11,262 nt of DNA, taken from the NCBI GenBank assembly GCA_026398545.1, contig JAPLSR010000295.1, positions 1 to 11,262 of the forward strand, read 5' to 3'. Below the pieces are notes generated by a model. That model saw nothing but the letters and a program-made list of their open reading frames with translations, did not search any database and had not been told where the DNA came from. A program made the position numbers and the translations under genes. Positions 1-6,387 of the stretch are shown one piece after another. How positions within the stretch are numbered: the first letter of the stretch is position 1; each line of letters starts with the position of its first letter. Source of the stretch: Candidatus Sumerlaeota bacterium (lineage in GTDB: Bacteria > Sumerlaeota > Sumerlaeia > MWCT01).

Positions 1-92
1 ATATTTTGAACCCATCATATAAATGCCCAAGGAGAATAATAAAAAAGTCAAGATGTAAAAACCCTGTGAAATTTTCAGTGGATGATGCTTTT

Positions 93-1298
93 CTATTTTG
101 CCGTCTCGTCGAATCGTTCCATCTGAATATTCATCTGGCTGGTTTCCCCTTCCTTCATCTCGCCCAATTCAATCTGTTTATCCTTAAAGCCAAGAGCCCT
201 GAAGAAAAACTTGTTTGCATATAATGGCCAATGTTTAAAACTAAAACTGCCATTTTTATCGACTTTGTATTCATCATTAAGTAGGTCGAAGCATAAACAG
301 ACTGCATTGGATATGGGTCGTCCCTGCTTATCGGTTATTTTTCCTTTCAGGGTGCAGCCATGGTTCAGATTGATGATGACGTCATTCTTTTGCGTAGGAC
401 ATTCCTTTCCGTCATAGACAATTTGCGTTCTGCCCCACGCGTAGTCAGGCGCTCGTGCGCAAACTTCATAGAGCCGGTGTTCCTCATAATTGGGAAAATT
501 TCGATTGAATTCCACTTTAAAATCAGGACCTTTCATGTTTGAAATGCGTATATCGCCAGAACATCCGGCAGCTTTTCCCTTAGAATTGAGCCCCCTGATT
601 ACGGAGCGAATGTCAATACGGGATATCGGTTTCCCGGTTTTCTCATCCAGCACAAGTCCTCTTATCATGAAAGGTTTAACTATCGTAACGGGAATTTCAG
701 CCTGTAAAGATTGGGGCCACAATCCCCGTTCGCATTCCGCATATTGAGGATGTTTAATTCTGATTGAAACACTCTTGTCTTTTTTCAACACAATGTCTTT
801 CAGATTTGCCCGACCCTGCGAATCGGTTATTGTTTTCTGGGTTAGCGTGTGCGGCTGAGTTTCATAGAGAATTGTGGCATCTGAAACCGGCTTCCCCTGT
901 TCATCTTGCACAAGAAGGGCAAAATCTCTTTTCTTACCCTCAACAACGAGTGATTCCGGCATGGAATGAAGAATCACTTTGACATATTTCTTTCCGGTAA
1001 ATTCGGTTTTGTCCATTGTAAACCAGGCATATTGGGGATGCTCAAAACCGATCCAGCCCTGCGTGCTGATGATATTTTCACCATAAAAACGTCCCATGAC
1101 ATCCGTTATAATAGCCGCATCTGAGAGAGGCCAGCTGCGAGATATGAAAACCACCCGGCAATCGGATATCGGCTTGCCTTTCTCATCATAAACATAGCCG
1201 GCAATGGTAATGCCGGTTACAGGCGCCGGCTTATGTTTCAGAATGGCGCAACTCCAGAGAGGCAAAGTTATGAGAATTGGGAGTATAAACTTATTCAT
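93..1298 (-). CDS. Candidate lipoprotein with four carboxypeptidase-regulatory-like repeats
   Basis: The protein is probably exported and membrane-anchored; its function is unknown. From the chosen start it has 401 residues: a short hydrophobic signal (MNKFILPILITLPLWSC) with a lipobox-like LWSC at Cys17, although Trp at -2 is atypical. Four repeats of about 90-100 residues follow, beginning near residues 30, 125, 210 and 314. Each opens with the carboxypeptidase-regulatory signature (DEKGKPIS, DEQGKPVS, DEKTGKPIS, DKQGRPIS), and the first three share a (H/A)P(Q/D)YA motif. This Ig-like beta-sandwich family usually mediates carbohydrate or protein contacts at the surface and has no catalytic role. 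The frame opens six codons earlier at 1316. The start at 1298 is preferred because GGAGGG lies about 10 bases before it, inside the longer reading, and because the signal peptide then begins normally. It lies 105 bp downstream of the metalloprotease-like gene on the same strand and has its own promoter candidate. Confidence 0.8.
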   Translation of the reverse strand: MNKFILPILITLPLWSCAILKHKPAPVTGITIAGYVYDEKGKPISDCRVVFISRSWPLSDAAIITDVMGRFYGENIISTQGWIGFEHPQYAWFTMDKTEFTGKKYVKVILHSMPESLVVEGKKRDFALLVQDEQGKPVSDATILYETQPHTLTQKTITDSQGRANLKDIVLKKDKSVSIRIKHPQYAECERGLWPQSLQAEIPVTIVKPFMIRGLVLDEKTGKPISRIDIRSVIRGLNSKGKAAGCSGDIRISNMKGPDFKVEFNRNFPNYEEHRLYEVCARAPDYAWGRTQIVYDGKECPTQKNDVIINLNHGCTLKGKITDKQGRPISNAVCLCFDLLNDEYKVDKNGSFSFKHWPLYANKFFFRALGFKDKQIELGEMKEGETSQMNIQMERFDETAK

Positions 1299-1328
1299 AT
1301 TTATAAGTCCCTCCATTTAAGAATTTTA

Positions 1329-1355
1329 GTTATACGGAAAAAAAATTGGGGTCAA
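1329..1355 (-). promoter_or_regulatory. Candidate sigma70 promoter for the repeat lipoprotein
   Basis: Read on the minus strand, TTGACC (1350-1355) is followed after 15 bases by TATAAC (1329-1334). Each hexamer matches the consensus at 5 of 6 positions, but the spacer is shorter than the usual 17. Transcription would begin near 1322, about 25 bases before the start at 1298, which also argues against the start at 1316. No test of function is possible from sequence alone. Confidence 0.4.
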
Positions 1356-1403
1356 TCTCCATTAAACCTTAGAGAAATAATTTAATTTGTCCGCAAAAGG
1401 ATA

Positions 1404-2576
1404 TTAATAACAAGTCCAGCCGTCTGTTGGTTCAGGCACAGGGGTTGTTAAGATTTGAATATAGCCTGTGTCTGGCGCATAATCATAGTAGCTGCTATTA
1501 AAACCGTGCTCTGCGGCGGCTCTTACTGACATATAATCCCCGGATTTGCGCGTCAGGAGACTTAAGTTAAAATTCAATTTAATCCCTGTTGGAACAGGGT
1601 CAAACGGCGCATCATAAGAGATATTTGCAAATTCCGCCCCGATGCCGCTTGCATCAAGTGGAACCCACCCTGAATCATATCTTTTTAATACCGGCGCCTT
1701 CTGCGCTAAATCATATCCCACATAATAATCAAGCCCATCCGGCGGCATGCCGGTTGCAGTATCGTTATCAGATTCAATATAAAAACCAAAAAAGCTCGGC
1801 TCATCAGGCTTATTCATTAGATTAACCAACATGGTTGCAAAGATTATATATGTTTCTGCGCAATGCCCCCATCCTAAGAACCTGTAAAACGTCATCTCCT
1901 CATATATACATTTCCCATCGGTTGCGGCATCACTGCCCTCAGCGCCACGCCCGGTTTTCTGAGAATCATTATGGTCTTTCCATACAAGGGCAACCTGCTT
2001 TGCGTGAAACTGCTGAAGGTCATCCGTTTTTGTCCCTGTCCTTCTCACACCCGGATACATAATATTTTCCCGGTCTTTATCATCCTGGACTCCATCGCCA
2101 TTCGTGTCATATCCTGTATATGCGGGATAATCGGGATAATCCCCCACTGGATTGCCATGCTCGGTCGTGGTGCTGTCGGGTGTTGCGCCCATCCAGTGCC
2201 CAAACTCATGAGAGGCTGAACTCGGCGGGCAACTTTGACCTATCTCGATATAATTCTCATCAAAACAACGACCAGGATTGCCGGGAAACGCAGTGAAATA
2301 AGCAGAGCCATAAATATTTATCGCCCCCGCAACTTTGCCATCGCCGACATTGTCAACCGTATCGGGAGCCCCCACCTGGACAAATTTAAAACTGCACGCC
2401 CAATCCGTATTCATAGCCGCCACCCAGCTTTCCATCTGCGCCGCCGTGACGCCGGAGCCCTTAACGATGTGCTTTGCGACCTTTATCTCAATCTGAACCT
2501 CTGCAAATATAATCTGCTGATGAGTCATTCCCCATAAGAGGAATATTATACCGGTCAACATAACTATTTTTTTCAT
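1404..2576 (-). CDS. Secreted zincin-type metalloprotease-like protein
   Basis: This 390-residue protein has a Sec signal peptide (about residues 1-25, ending near IIFA). Residues 123-134 read HEFGHWMGATPD. HExxH is the zinc site of zincins, and the following xxG is seen in metzincins. NIMYPG at 171-176 resembles the metzincin Met-turn, so the N-terminal half (about 26-200) is probably an extracellular peptidase domain. The third metal ligand is uncertain: Asp134 and His140 are candidates, and neither sits at the canonical HExxHxxGxxH position. Between them and the Met-turn lies an acidic DTNGDGVQDDKD stretch resembling a calcium-binding loop. The C-terminal half (about 225-378) is a separate domain with an FYIESDNDTATG motif that may also bind calcium. 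I do not recognise its family. An AGAGAGG ribosome-binding site lies just upstream. The gene is divergent from the membrane protein at 2990. Substrate is unknown. Confidence 0.78.
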   Translation of the reverse strand: MKKIVMLTGIIFLLWGMTHQQIIFAEVQIEIKVAKHIVKGSGVTAAQMESWVAAMNTDWACSFKFVQVGAPDTVDNVGDGKVAGAINIYGSAYFTAFPGNPGRCFDENYIEIGQSCPPSSASHEFGHWMGATPDSTTTEHGNPVGDYPDYPAYTGYDTNGDGVQDDKDRENIMYPGVRRTGTKTDDLQQFHAKQVALVWKDHNDSQKTGRGAEGSDAATDGKCIYEEMTFYRFLGWGHCAETYIIFATMLVNLMNKPDEPSFFGFYIESDNDTATGMPPDGLDYYVGYDLAQKAPVLKRYDSGWVPLDASGIGAEFANISYDAPFDPVPTGIKLNFNLSLLTRKSGDYMSVRAAAEHGFNSSYYDYAPDTGYIQILTTPVPEPTDGWTCY

Positions 2577-2602
2577 TTTTCAACCTCTCTATTTAGCTTT
2601 CT

Positions 2603-2631
2603 ATTTTTTATGACCACTGAATATATGTCAA
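2603..2631 (-). promoter_or_regulatory. Candidate sigma70 promoter for the metalloprotease-like gene
   Basis: On the minus strand a perfect TTGACA (2626-2631) is followed after 17 bases by AAAAAT (2603-2608), which matches the -10 consensus at 4 of 6 positions. The predicted start of transcription, near 2596, leaves a short leader of about 20 bases carrying the AGAGAGG ribosome-binding site. Confidence 0.4.
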
Positions 2632-2757
2632 TATTTATTCTCATAGTGTTACTTTTAGGATTTCCTGTATTGTGTCCCCGTGGTTAAATTTTTTGCCCGG
2701 AATTTTCCCCGACCACTATTATCCTTATCTCTCTGCTGATGCTTATATTTTTTTGAG

Positions 2758-2823
2758 AATATCCCCCTGCGGTAATATCACTTATCATGGGGGCGAGGTC
2801 TTTTTCCCTCAACAGGGGATATT
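2758..2823. repeat. Imperfect inverted repeat in the divergent intergenic region
   Basis: AATATCCCCCTG (2758-2769) and CAGGGGATATT (2813-2823) are reverse complements apart from one extra C, separated by 43 bases. The same CCCCC run could instead pair with GGGGG near 2789-2793, so two mutually exclusive hairpins are possible. The site lies in the roughly 410-bp gap (2577-2989) between divergent genes. Apart from this repeat and the promoter near 2603-2631, I see no other gene or RNA in that gap. Confidence 0.45.
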
Positions 2824-2989
2824 TCATAACTGATTATGACCCTGTCTTGCGCCTCTGTCAAATCTTAACCTCTCGCAATATGGAAATTTTTCACTTTCGC
2901 CTCAGTGCCGGTTTTAGTTGACAAGCAAACAGGAGCGGGAAAAGACTTCTTACGCCTTTTTGAATAATATTCTTCAGGACGGACTATTT

Positions 2990-3568
2990 ATGGAACCAGA
3001 TGAGGTAAAACCGCGTCTCTCCACCTGTATTTTCCTTCTCCTTGCGGTGGCGTGGATTTTTTCCATGAAATCATGCGTGGATAATCGAATTGGGGTTGCC
3101 TATGCCAGCGACCTCGAAAAGATTTTCAACCAGATGAATCAGGGAATATCTTTGAAAGATAAGAAAGATGCCATAGTGGAGCGAGATAATCTTCAAAAAA
3201 AGCTGGCTGAGATGTACCGCTTCCCCAAGCTCTTCTTTTTCTTCTTCGTCTTTATTGCGGTGGGACTGGGCACCTGGGGGGCAATCCTTATCGCCAGATT
3301 TCCCGAGGAGTCCCGCATAAGGAGACAAAGCTCCATTGCCTTTGTCATATCCCTGGTCGCCCTTGTTTTTATCCTGTTCAGCTTCTTCCTGATGGAGTAT
3401 CATCACATTGTGAGCCTTGGATGGGTGCTTTTTTTCCTTCTTGCGCAATGGACGCTCATCGGGTTTTCGGCGGCGCTTTATTTCTCAAACAATTTTTATG
3501 AGACGCTCCTGGGTTTGAAACAGGATAAGAACCTTATTCAAGGACCGCCGCCTCCCGCGTGGGAATGA
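2990..3568 (+). CDS. Four-helix integral membrane protein of unknown function
   Basis: I do not recognise this 192-residue protein. It has four hydrophobic segments at about residues 11-29, 80-102 (a run of phenylalanines), 115-136 and 140-167. A charged, probably coiled-coil stretch (about 40-75, rich in Lys, Glu and Asp) lies between the first and second, and the tail ends in GPPPPAWE. It probably sits in the inner membrane; no catalytic motif is visible. The frame extends upstream to a TTG at 2918. The ATG at 2990 is preferred because AGGACGG lies about 10 bases before it, whereas no ribosome-binding site precedes the TTG, which is itself part of a TTGACA. The gene is 78 bp upstream of the RNA methyltransferase gene on the same strand and may be transcribed with it. 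Confidence 0.75.
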   Translation: MEPDEVKPRLSTCIFLLLAVAWIFSMKSCVDNRIGVAYASDLEKIFNQMNQGISLKDKKDAIVERDNLQKKLAEMYRFPKLFFFFFVFIAVGLGTWGAILIARFPEESRIRRQSSIAFVISLVALVFILFSFFLMEYHHIVSLGWVLFFLLAQWTLIGFSAALYFSNNFYETLLGLKQDKNLIQGPPPPAWE

Positions 3569-3646
3569 AAGAGTTCCCGACTTTTGAGAGTCGCCGACTC
3601 CGCCAAAGCGATAGCGACGACTGGAATGGACAAAGGGTTCCGGGGT

Positions 3647-4435
3647 ATGAAGATTAACAGCCCGGATAATGAACGTATCAAATATCTTGCACGCCTCCGG
3701 AAAAGCGCCGAATTCCGACGCCAGGAGCGACAATTCTTAATTGAGGGTCATGTGGCGGTCCGCTCCATCCTGGTGAATCGTCGCCGACCCCTTGAGATAT
3801 TCTGGTGCCTGCATCTACTCAAGGAACCTTCCGCTATCCTTGAAGCGGCGGAAAAACTCAAAATACCGCTCACCGAGCTCTCATCAAAGGCATTTGCAAA
3901 AATCAGCGATGTGCAATCGCCGCTGGGAATAGCCGCATTGTTTCCCTTCTTTGAATATGACCCGATGGAGCTCTTTCGGAACCGGGCGGCGCTTTTCATA
4001 TCCTGCCACGGGGTGCAGGACCCCGGCAATCTGGGGACTCTCATTCGCACAGCCGATGCCGCTGGAGCTGCCGCCGTTATCACCCTGCCGCCCTCCGCAT
4101 CCTTTTATAATCCCAAGGTTGTGCGAGCCTCGGCGGGCTCCATCCTGAACATCCCGCTCCTTTCACTTGAGGAGAACGAATTTCTCAATTATACAAAGAA
4201 GTTCGGGCTTCACCTCTTTGCGGCAGTCCCGCGGGGCGGACGCCCCTTTCGCAAGGTTGTCTTTAAAAGACCATGCTGTATAATGCTCGGCTCGGAGGCG
4301 CACGGTCTTCCCTCCGCCATCCGGAATATCTCCACACCTGTGACCATCCCCATGCGCGAAGGGGTTGAATCCCTGAACACCGCCGTTGCCGGCGCTCTCC
4401 TCCTTTATCAGACGGCGGGCGAGGGGAAAAAATGA
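3647..4435 (+). CDS. SpoU/TrmH-family 2'-O-RNA methyltransferase
   Basis: The product transfers a methyl group from S-adenosylmethionine to a ribose 2'-OH of rRNA or tRNA in the cytoplasm. It has 262 residues from the chosen start. Residues about 1-100 form the substrate-binding domain (FLIEGHVAV near 30). The SPOUT catalytic domain follows with its three motifs: DPGNLGTLIRTADAAGA (125-141), IMLGSEAHGLP (212-222) and IPMREGVESLNTAVAGALL (234-252), which make the trefoil-knot SAM site. The length is typical of RlmB/TrmH-like proteins. The exact target, such as a 23S rRNA site, cannot be read from the sequence, so no gene symbol is given. The frame is open to a TTG at 3584 and also has an ATG at 3626. 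The ATG at 3647 is chosen because AAAGGG precedes it by 9 bases and family members commonly begin close to this point. The stop overlaps the tatD-like start (ATGA). Confidence 0.93.
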   Translation: MKINSPDNERIKYLARLRKSAEFRRQERQFLIEGHVAVRSILVNRRRPLEIFWCLHLLKEPSAILEAAEKLKIPLTELSSKAFAKISDVQSPLGIAALFPFFEYDPMELFRNRAALFISCHGVQDPGNLGTLIRTADAAGAAAVITLPPSASFYNPKVVRASAGSILNIPLLSLEENEFLNYTKKFGLHLFAAVPRGGRPFRKVVFKRPCCIMLGSEAHGLPSAIRNISTPVTIPMREGVESLNTAVAGALLLYQTAGEGKK

Positions 4436-5274
4436 GTTGCGGCAACCTGATGCGAGAGGCGGACATCCCTCCCCTGCCCTCACCTGTCTATGATTCACAT
4501 GCGCATCTTGTAGATAAAGTCTTTGACGGCATCCGGGAGGAGGTCATTATCAGAGCAGGAAAAATCGGTCTTGCCGGCATCATCGTCCCCGGAGACACAC
4601 TCAAGGCGAGCCACGAGGCACTGCAACTGACAAAGCGGCATCCAGACTTCCTCCGAGCCGCCGTCGGCATCCATCCTTACGATGCAAGGTATTATTCGGA
4701 TGCCGCTGAACAGGCGCTTGCCACTCTCGCCTCCGACCCGCTCATCGTTGCCATCGGGGAGATCGGGCTCGACCACAGAAAAGATGGAAGCGACCCATCG
4801 CCCCATGATGTCCAGCGGGAGGTCTTTCTGCGCCAGATGGCTCTCGCAAAAAAACTGAACCTCCCCGTCATCATCCATTGCCGCAATGCCTATCGGGAAC
4901 TGATTGATATCCTTTCAGGGATTCATGAGCAGGCTGGGGACATGAGCGGGGTCATCCATTGCTTTTCAGGGAAAAAGGAAGATGCACTTCGGCTGATTGC
5001 TCTCGGTTATCATATCGGCTTCACAGGGACGCTCACTTTCACCAACGCCCCTGACCTCAGGGAAACGGCTGCCGCGCTTCCGCTTGAGCGCATCCTTATT
5101 GAGACGGACAGCCCTTATCTTACGCCACATCCCTTTCGCGGCGTTCGCCCCAATGAGCCGATGTATGTGCGGTATGTGGCGGAAGCGCTTGCCGGATGCC
5201 ACGGAATCAGCCTTGAGGAGGCCTGCCTCGCCACCTTTAGAAACACGGAACAATTGTTCAAATGGCGCGCCTGA
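4432..5274 (+). CDS. tatD: TatD-family metal-dependent hydrolase (DNase-like)
   Basis: This is an amidohydrolase-fold TIM barrel with a two-metal site. TatD proteins have 3'-5' exonuclease or metal-dependent DNase activity in the cytoplasm. All the expected ligands are present in the 280-residue product: His23 and His25 in YDSHAHL, Glu110 in GEIGLD, His149 in PVIIHCR, His176 in GVIHCFSG and Asp226 in ETDSPYLTPHPFRG. The length is slightly above the usual 255-265 because of about 18 extra N-terminal residues before YDSHAHL; a later start at Met7 (4450) is possible. The start codon overlaps the stop of the RNA methyltransferase as ATGA, which implies translational coupling. The gene converges on the TIM-barrel isomerase gene with only 9 bp between them. 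Physiological substrate in this organism is unknown. Confidence 0.95.
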   Translation: MSCGNLMREADIPPLPSPVYDSHAHLVDKVFDGIREEVIIRAGKIGLAGIIVPGDTLKASHEALQLTKRHPDFLRAAVGIHPYDARYYSDAAEQALATLASDPLIVAIGEIGLDHRKDGSDPSPHDVQREVFLRQMALAKKLNLPVIIHCRNAYRELIDILSGIHEQAGDMSGVIHCFSGKKEDALRLIALGYHIGFTGTLTFTNAPDLRETAAALPLERILIETDSPYLTPHPFRGVRPNEPMYVRYVAEALAGCHGISLEEACLATFRNTEQLFKWRA

Positions 5275-5283
5275 GGGCGCAAA

Positions 5284-6117
5284 TCATCCCTTTATATATT
5301 TCTTCATAAAAGCGAGGCTCCTGGGAACGCCTGCGCTGGCAGGCTCAAGTCCCTCATATTCTATGGAAATCATGCCGGAGAATTTCTGCTTCTTTAAAAG
5401 CCTTAAACTTGCCGCCAAATTGGCTACCCCTTCCCCCAGCACACACCCCGCATATTTCTTGCCCGCAAGCGAGGTGAAAATACGCATCTCATCAGCCGGC
5501 GCAGGGGCAAAATCCTTGCAATGGACATGTTTCACATATTTGAGCACCTTTTTCACAGATTCGTTAGATGTCTCATCCACAAGGAGGAAATTTCCCAGGT
5601 CAACAGCGGCGCCGAATTTAGCCGAACCAACCTTTTTAATAATCTCCAGCACCTGTCTCGCCGAGCCGCTCAAGGTTCCGTGATTCTCCATCGCCATGAC
5701 AACATTCTTCTCCTCTGCAAGCGAAATGCAGGCGCGGAATCCCTCCACAATCCAGGGGAGGGCTTGTTCATAAGTAATGCCATCCTTCTGGGAGCCGCCA
5801 AAAACGCGCAACACCGGTGCGCCCAGTTTCGACGCCGTCTGGATGCCCTTCTTCACATATCCCACCTGCTGTTTGCGGACGGGTTCATCCCTCTGGGCAA
5901 AATCATTCCCGATGGAATAGCAGCCGATTCGGATGCCGCATTCCGCCGCGAGTTTTTTCACGGCAAGAATCTCCTCATCAGTCTCCCTCAGGAAACAATC
6001 GAGGAGTTCCACGGCGGCATAGCCCTCCTTTGCGGCATAGCGGATAAAATCCGCCACGGAGAGTTTCCTCGTAAAGGCATCCTTTTCAAAACTCCACATG
6101 CTCAGACCAATAAACAT
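5284..6117 (-). CDS. Xylose-isomerase-like TIM-barrel sugar isomerase/epimerase
   Basis: The 277-residue product belongs to the AP-endonuclease-2/xylose-isomerase-like superfamily, which contains sugar and inosose isomerases, epimerases and dehydratases acting in the cytoplasm with a divalent metal. The N-terminal strand is IGLSMWSF, and GYAAVELLD (32-40) follows as the next strand-loop. Likely metal ligands are Glu144 (MENHG), Asp173 (VDLGN), His199 (HVHCKD) and Glu253 (SIEYEG). The whole family range is covered, so the gene looks intact. The substrate cannot be told from sequence: neighbours are not sugar-metabolism genes, and this superfamily is abundant and diverse in environmental bacteria. 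A weak purine-rich AAGGCG ribosome-binding site precedes the ATG. The gene is divergent from the beta-helix gene at 6388. Confidence 0.88.
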   Translation of the reverse strand: MFIGLSMWSFEKDAFTRKLSVADFIRYAAKEGYAAVELLDCFLRETDEEILAVKKLAAECGIRIGCYSIGNDFAQRDEPVRKQQVGYVKKGIQTASKLGAPVLRVFGGSQKDGITYEQALPWIVEGFRACISLAEEKNVVMAMENHGTLSGSARQVLEIIKKVGSAKFGAAVDLGNFLLVDETSNESVKKVLKYVKHVHCKDFAPAPADEMRIFTSLAGKKYAGCVLGEGVANLAASLRLLKKQKFSGMISIEYEGLEPASAGVPRSLAFMKKYIKG

Positions 6118-6275
6118 ATTTTCGCCTTTTTTTTCATTTTAACGATTCAAAAGAAGAGAAAATGAGTAATAATGCCCACATTCAATTGCAAGGATTTTCT
6201 TTAAAAATAATCTGCTCAGATGGATAATTTAATGCTGGGAATACTAACCGGAAAAATTTCAAAAACACATTGTTA

Positions 6276-6304
6276 TTGACAAAAAACGTCTTACATTGGA
6301 TAAA
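6276..6304 (+). promoter_or_regulatory. Candidate sigma70 promoter for the beta-helix gene
   Basis: A perfect TTGACA (6276-6281) is followed after exactly 17 bases by GATAAA (6299-6304), which matches the -10 consensus at 4 of 6 positions. It lies in the AT-rich gap between divergent genes and would give a leader of about 75 bases before the ATG at 6388. That leader contains a short inverted repeat (TTGAT...ATCAA, 6310-6329) and a GAAGGG ribosome-binding site. No riboswitch is recognised. Confidence 0.5.
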
Positions 6305-6387
6305 GAAAGTTGATTTTTTATAACATCAATTACTGGTTGGTAGTCGGCGAAAGTCAAAATCGAAATAATTGAAGGGATGATATTACC

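Noticed and set aside
2918..2989. TTG start and TTGACA promoter element ahead of the membrane protein
   Set aside because: No ribosome-binding site precedes the TTG, and no -10 hexamer lies at a proper distance from TTGACA. The ATG at 2990 has a better ribosome-binding site.
3584..3646. N-terminal extension of the RNA methyltransferase from the TTG at 3584
   Set aside because: There is a rare start codon and the extra residues lie outside the family pattern. The ATG at 3647 has AAAGGG at suitable spacing.
4163..5253. Several long minus-strand frames opposite the SpoU and TatD genes
   Set aside because: They are antisense shadows of two well-supported genes and show no domain pattern.
5264..5285. 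GCGCC-TGAG-GGCGC hairpin at the tatD stop as a bidirectional terminator
   Set aside because: The stem is only 5 bp and no T-run follows on either strand.
6305..6387. Riboswitch in the leader of the beta-helix gene
   Set aside because: GGTTGGTAGTCGGCG superficially recalls a GEMM (cyclic-di-GMP) element, but the paired stems and the conserved core are missing.
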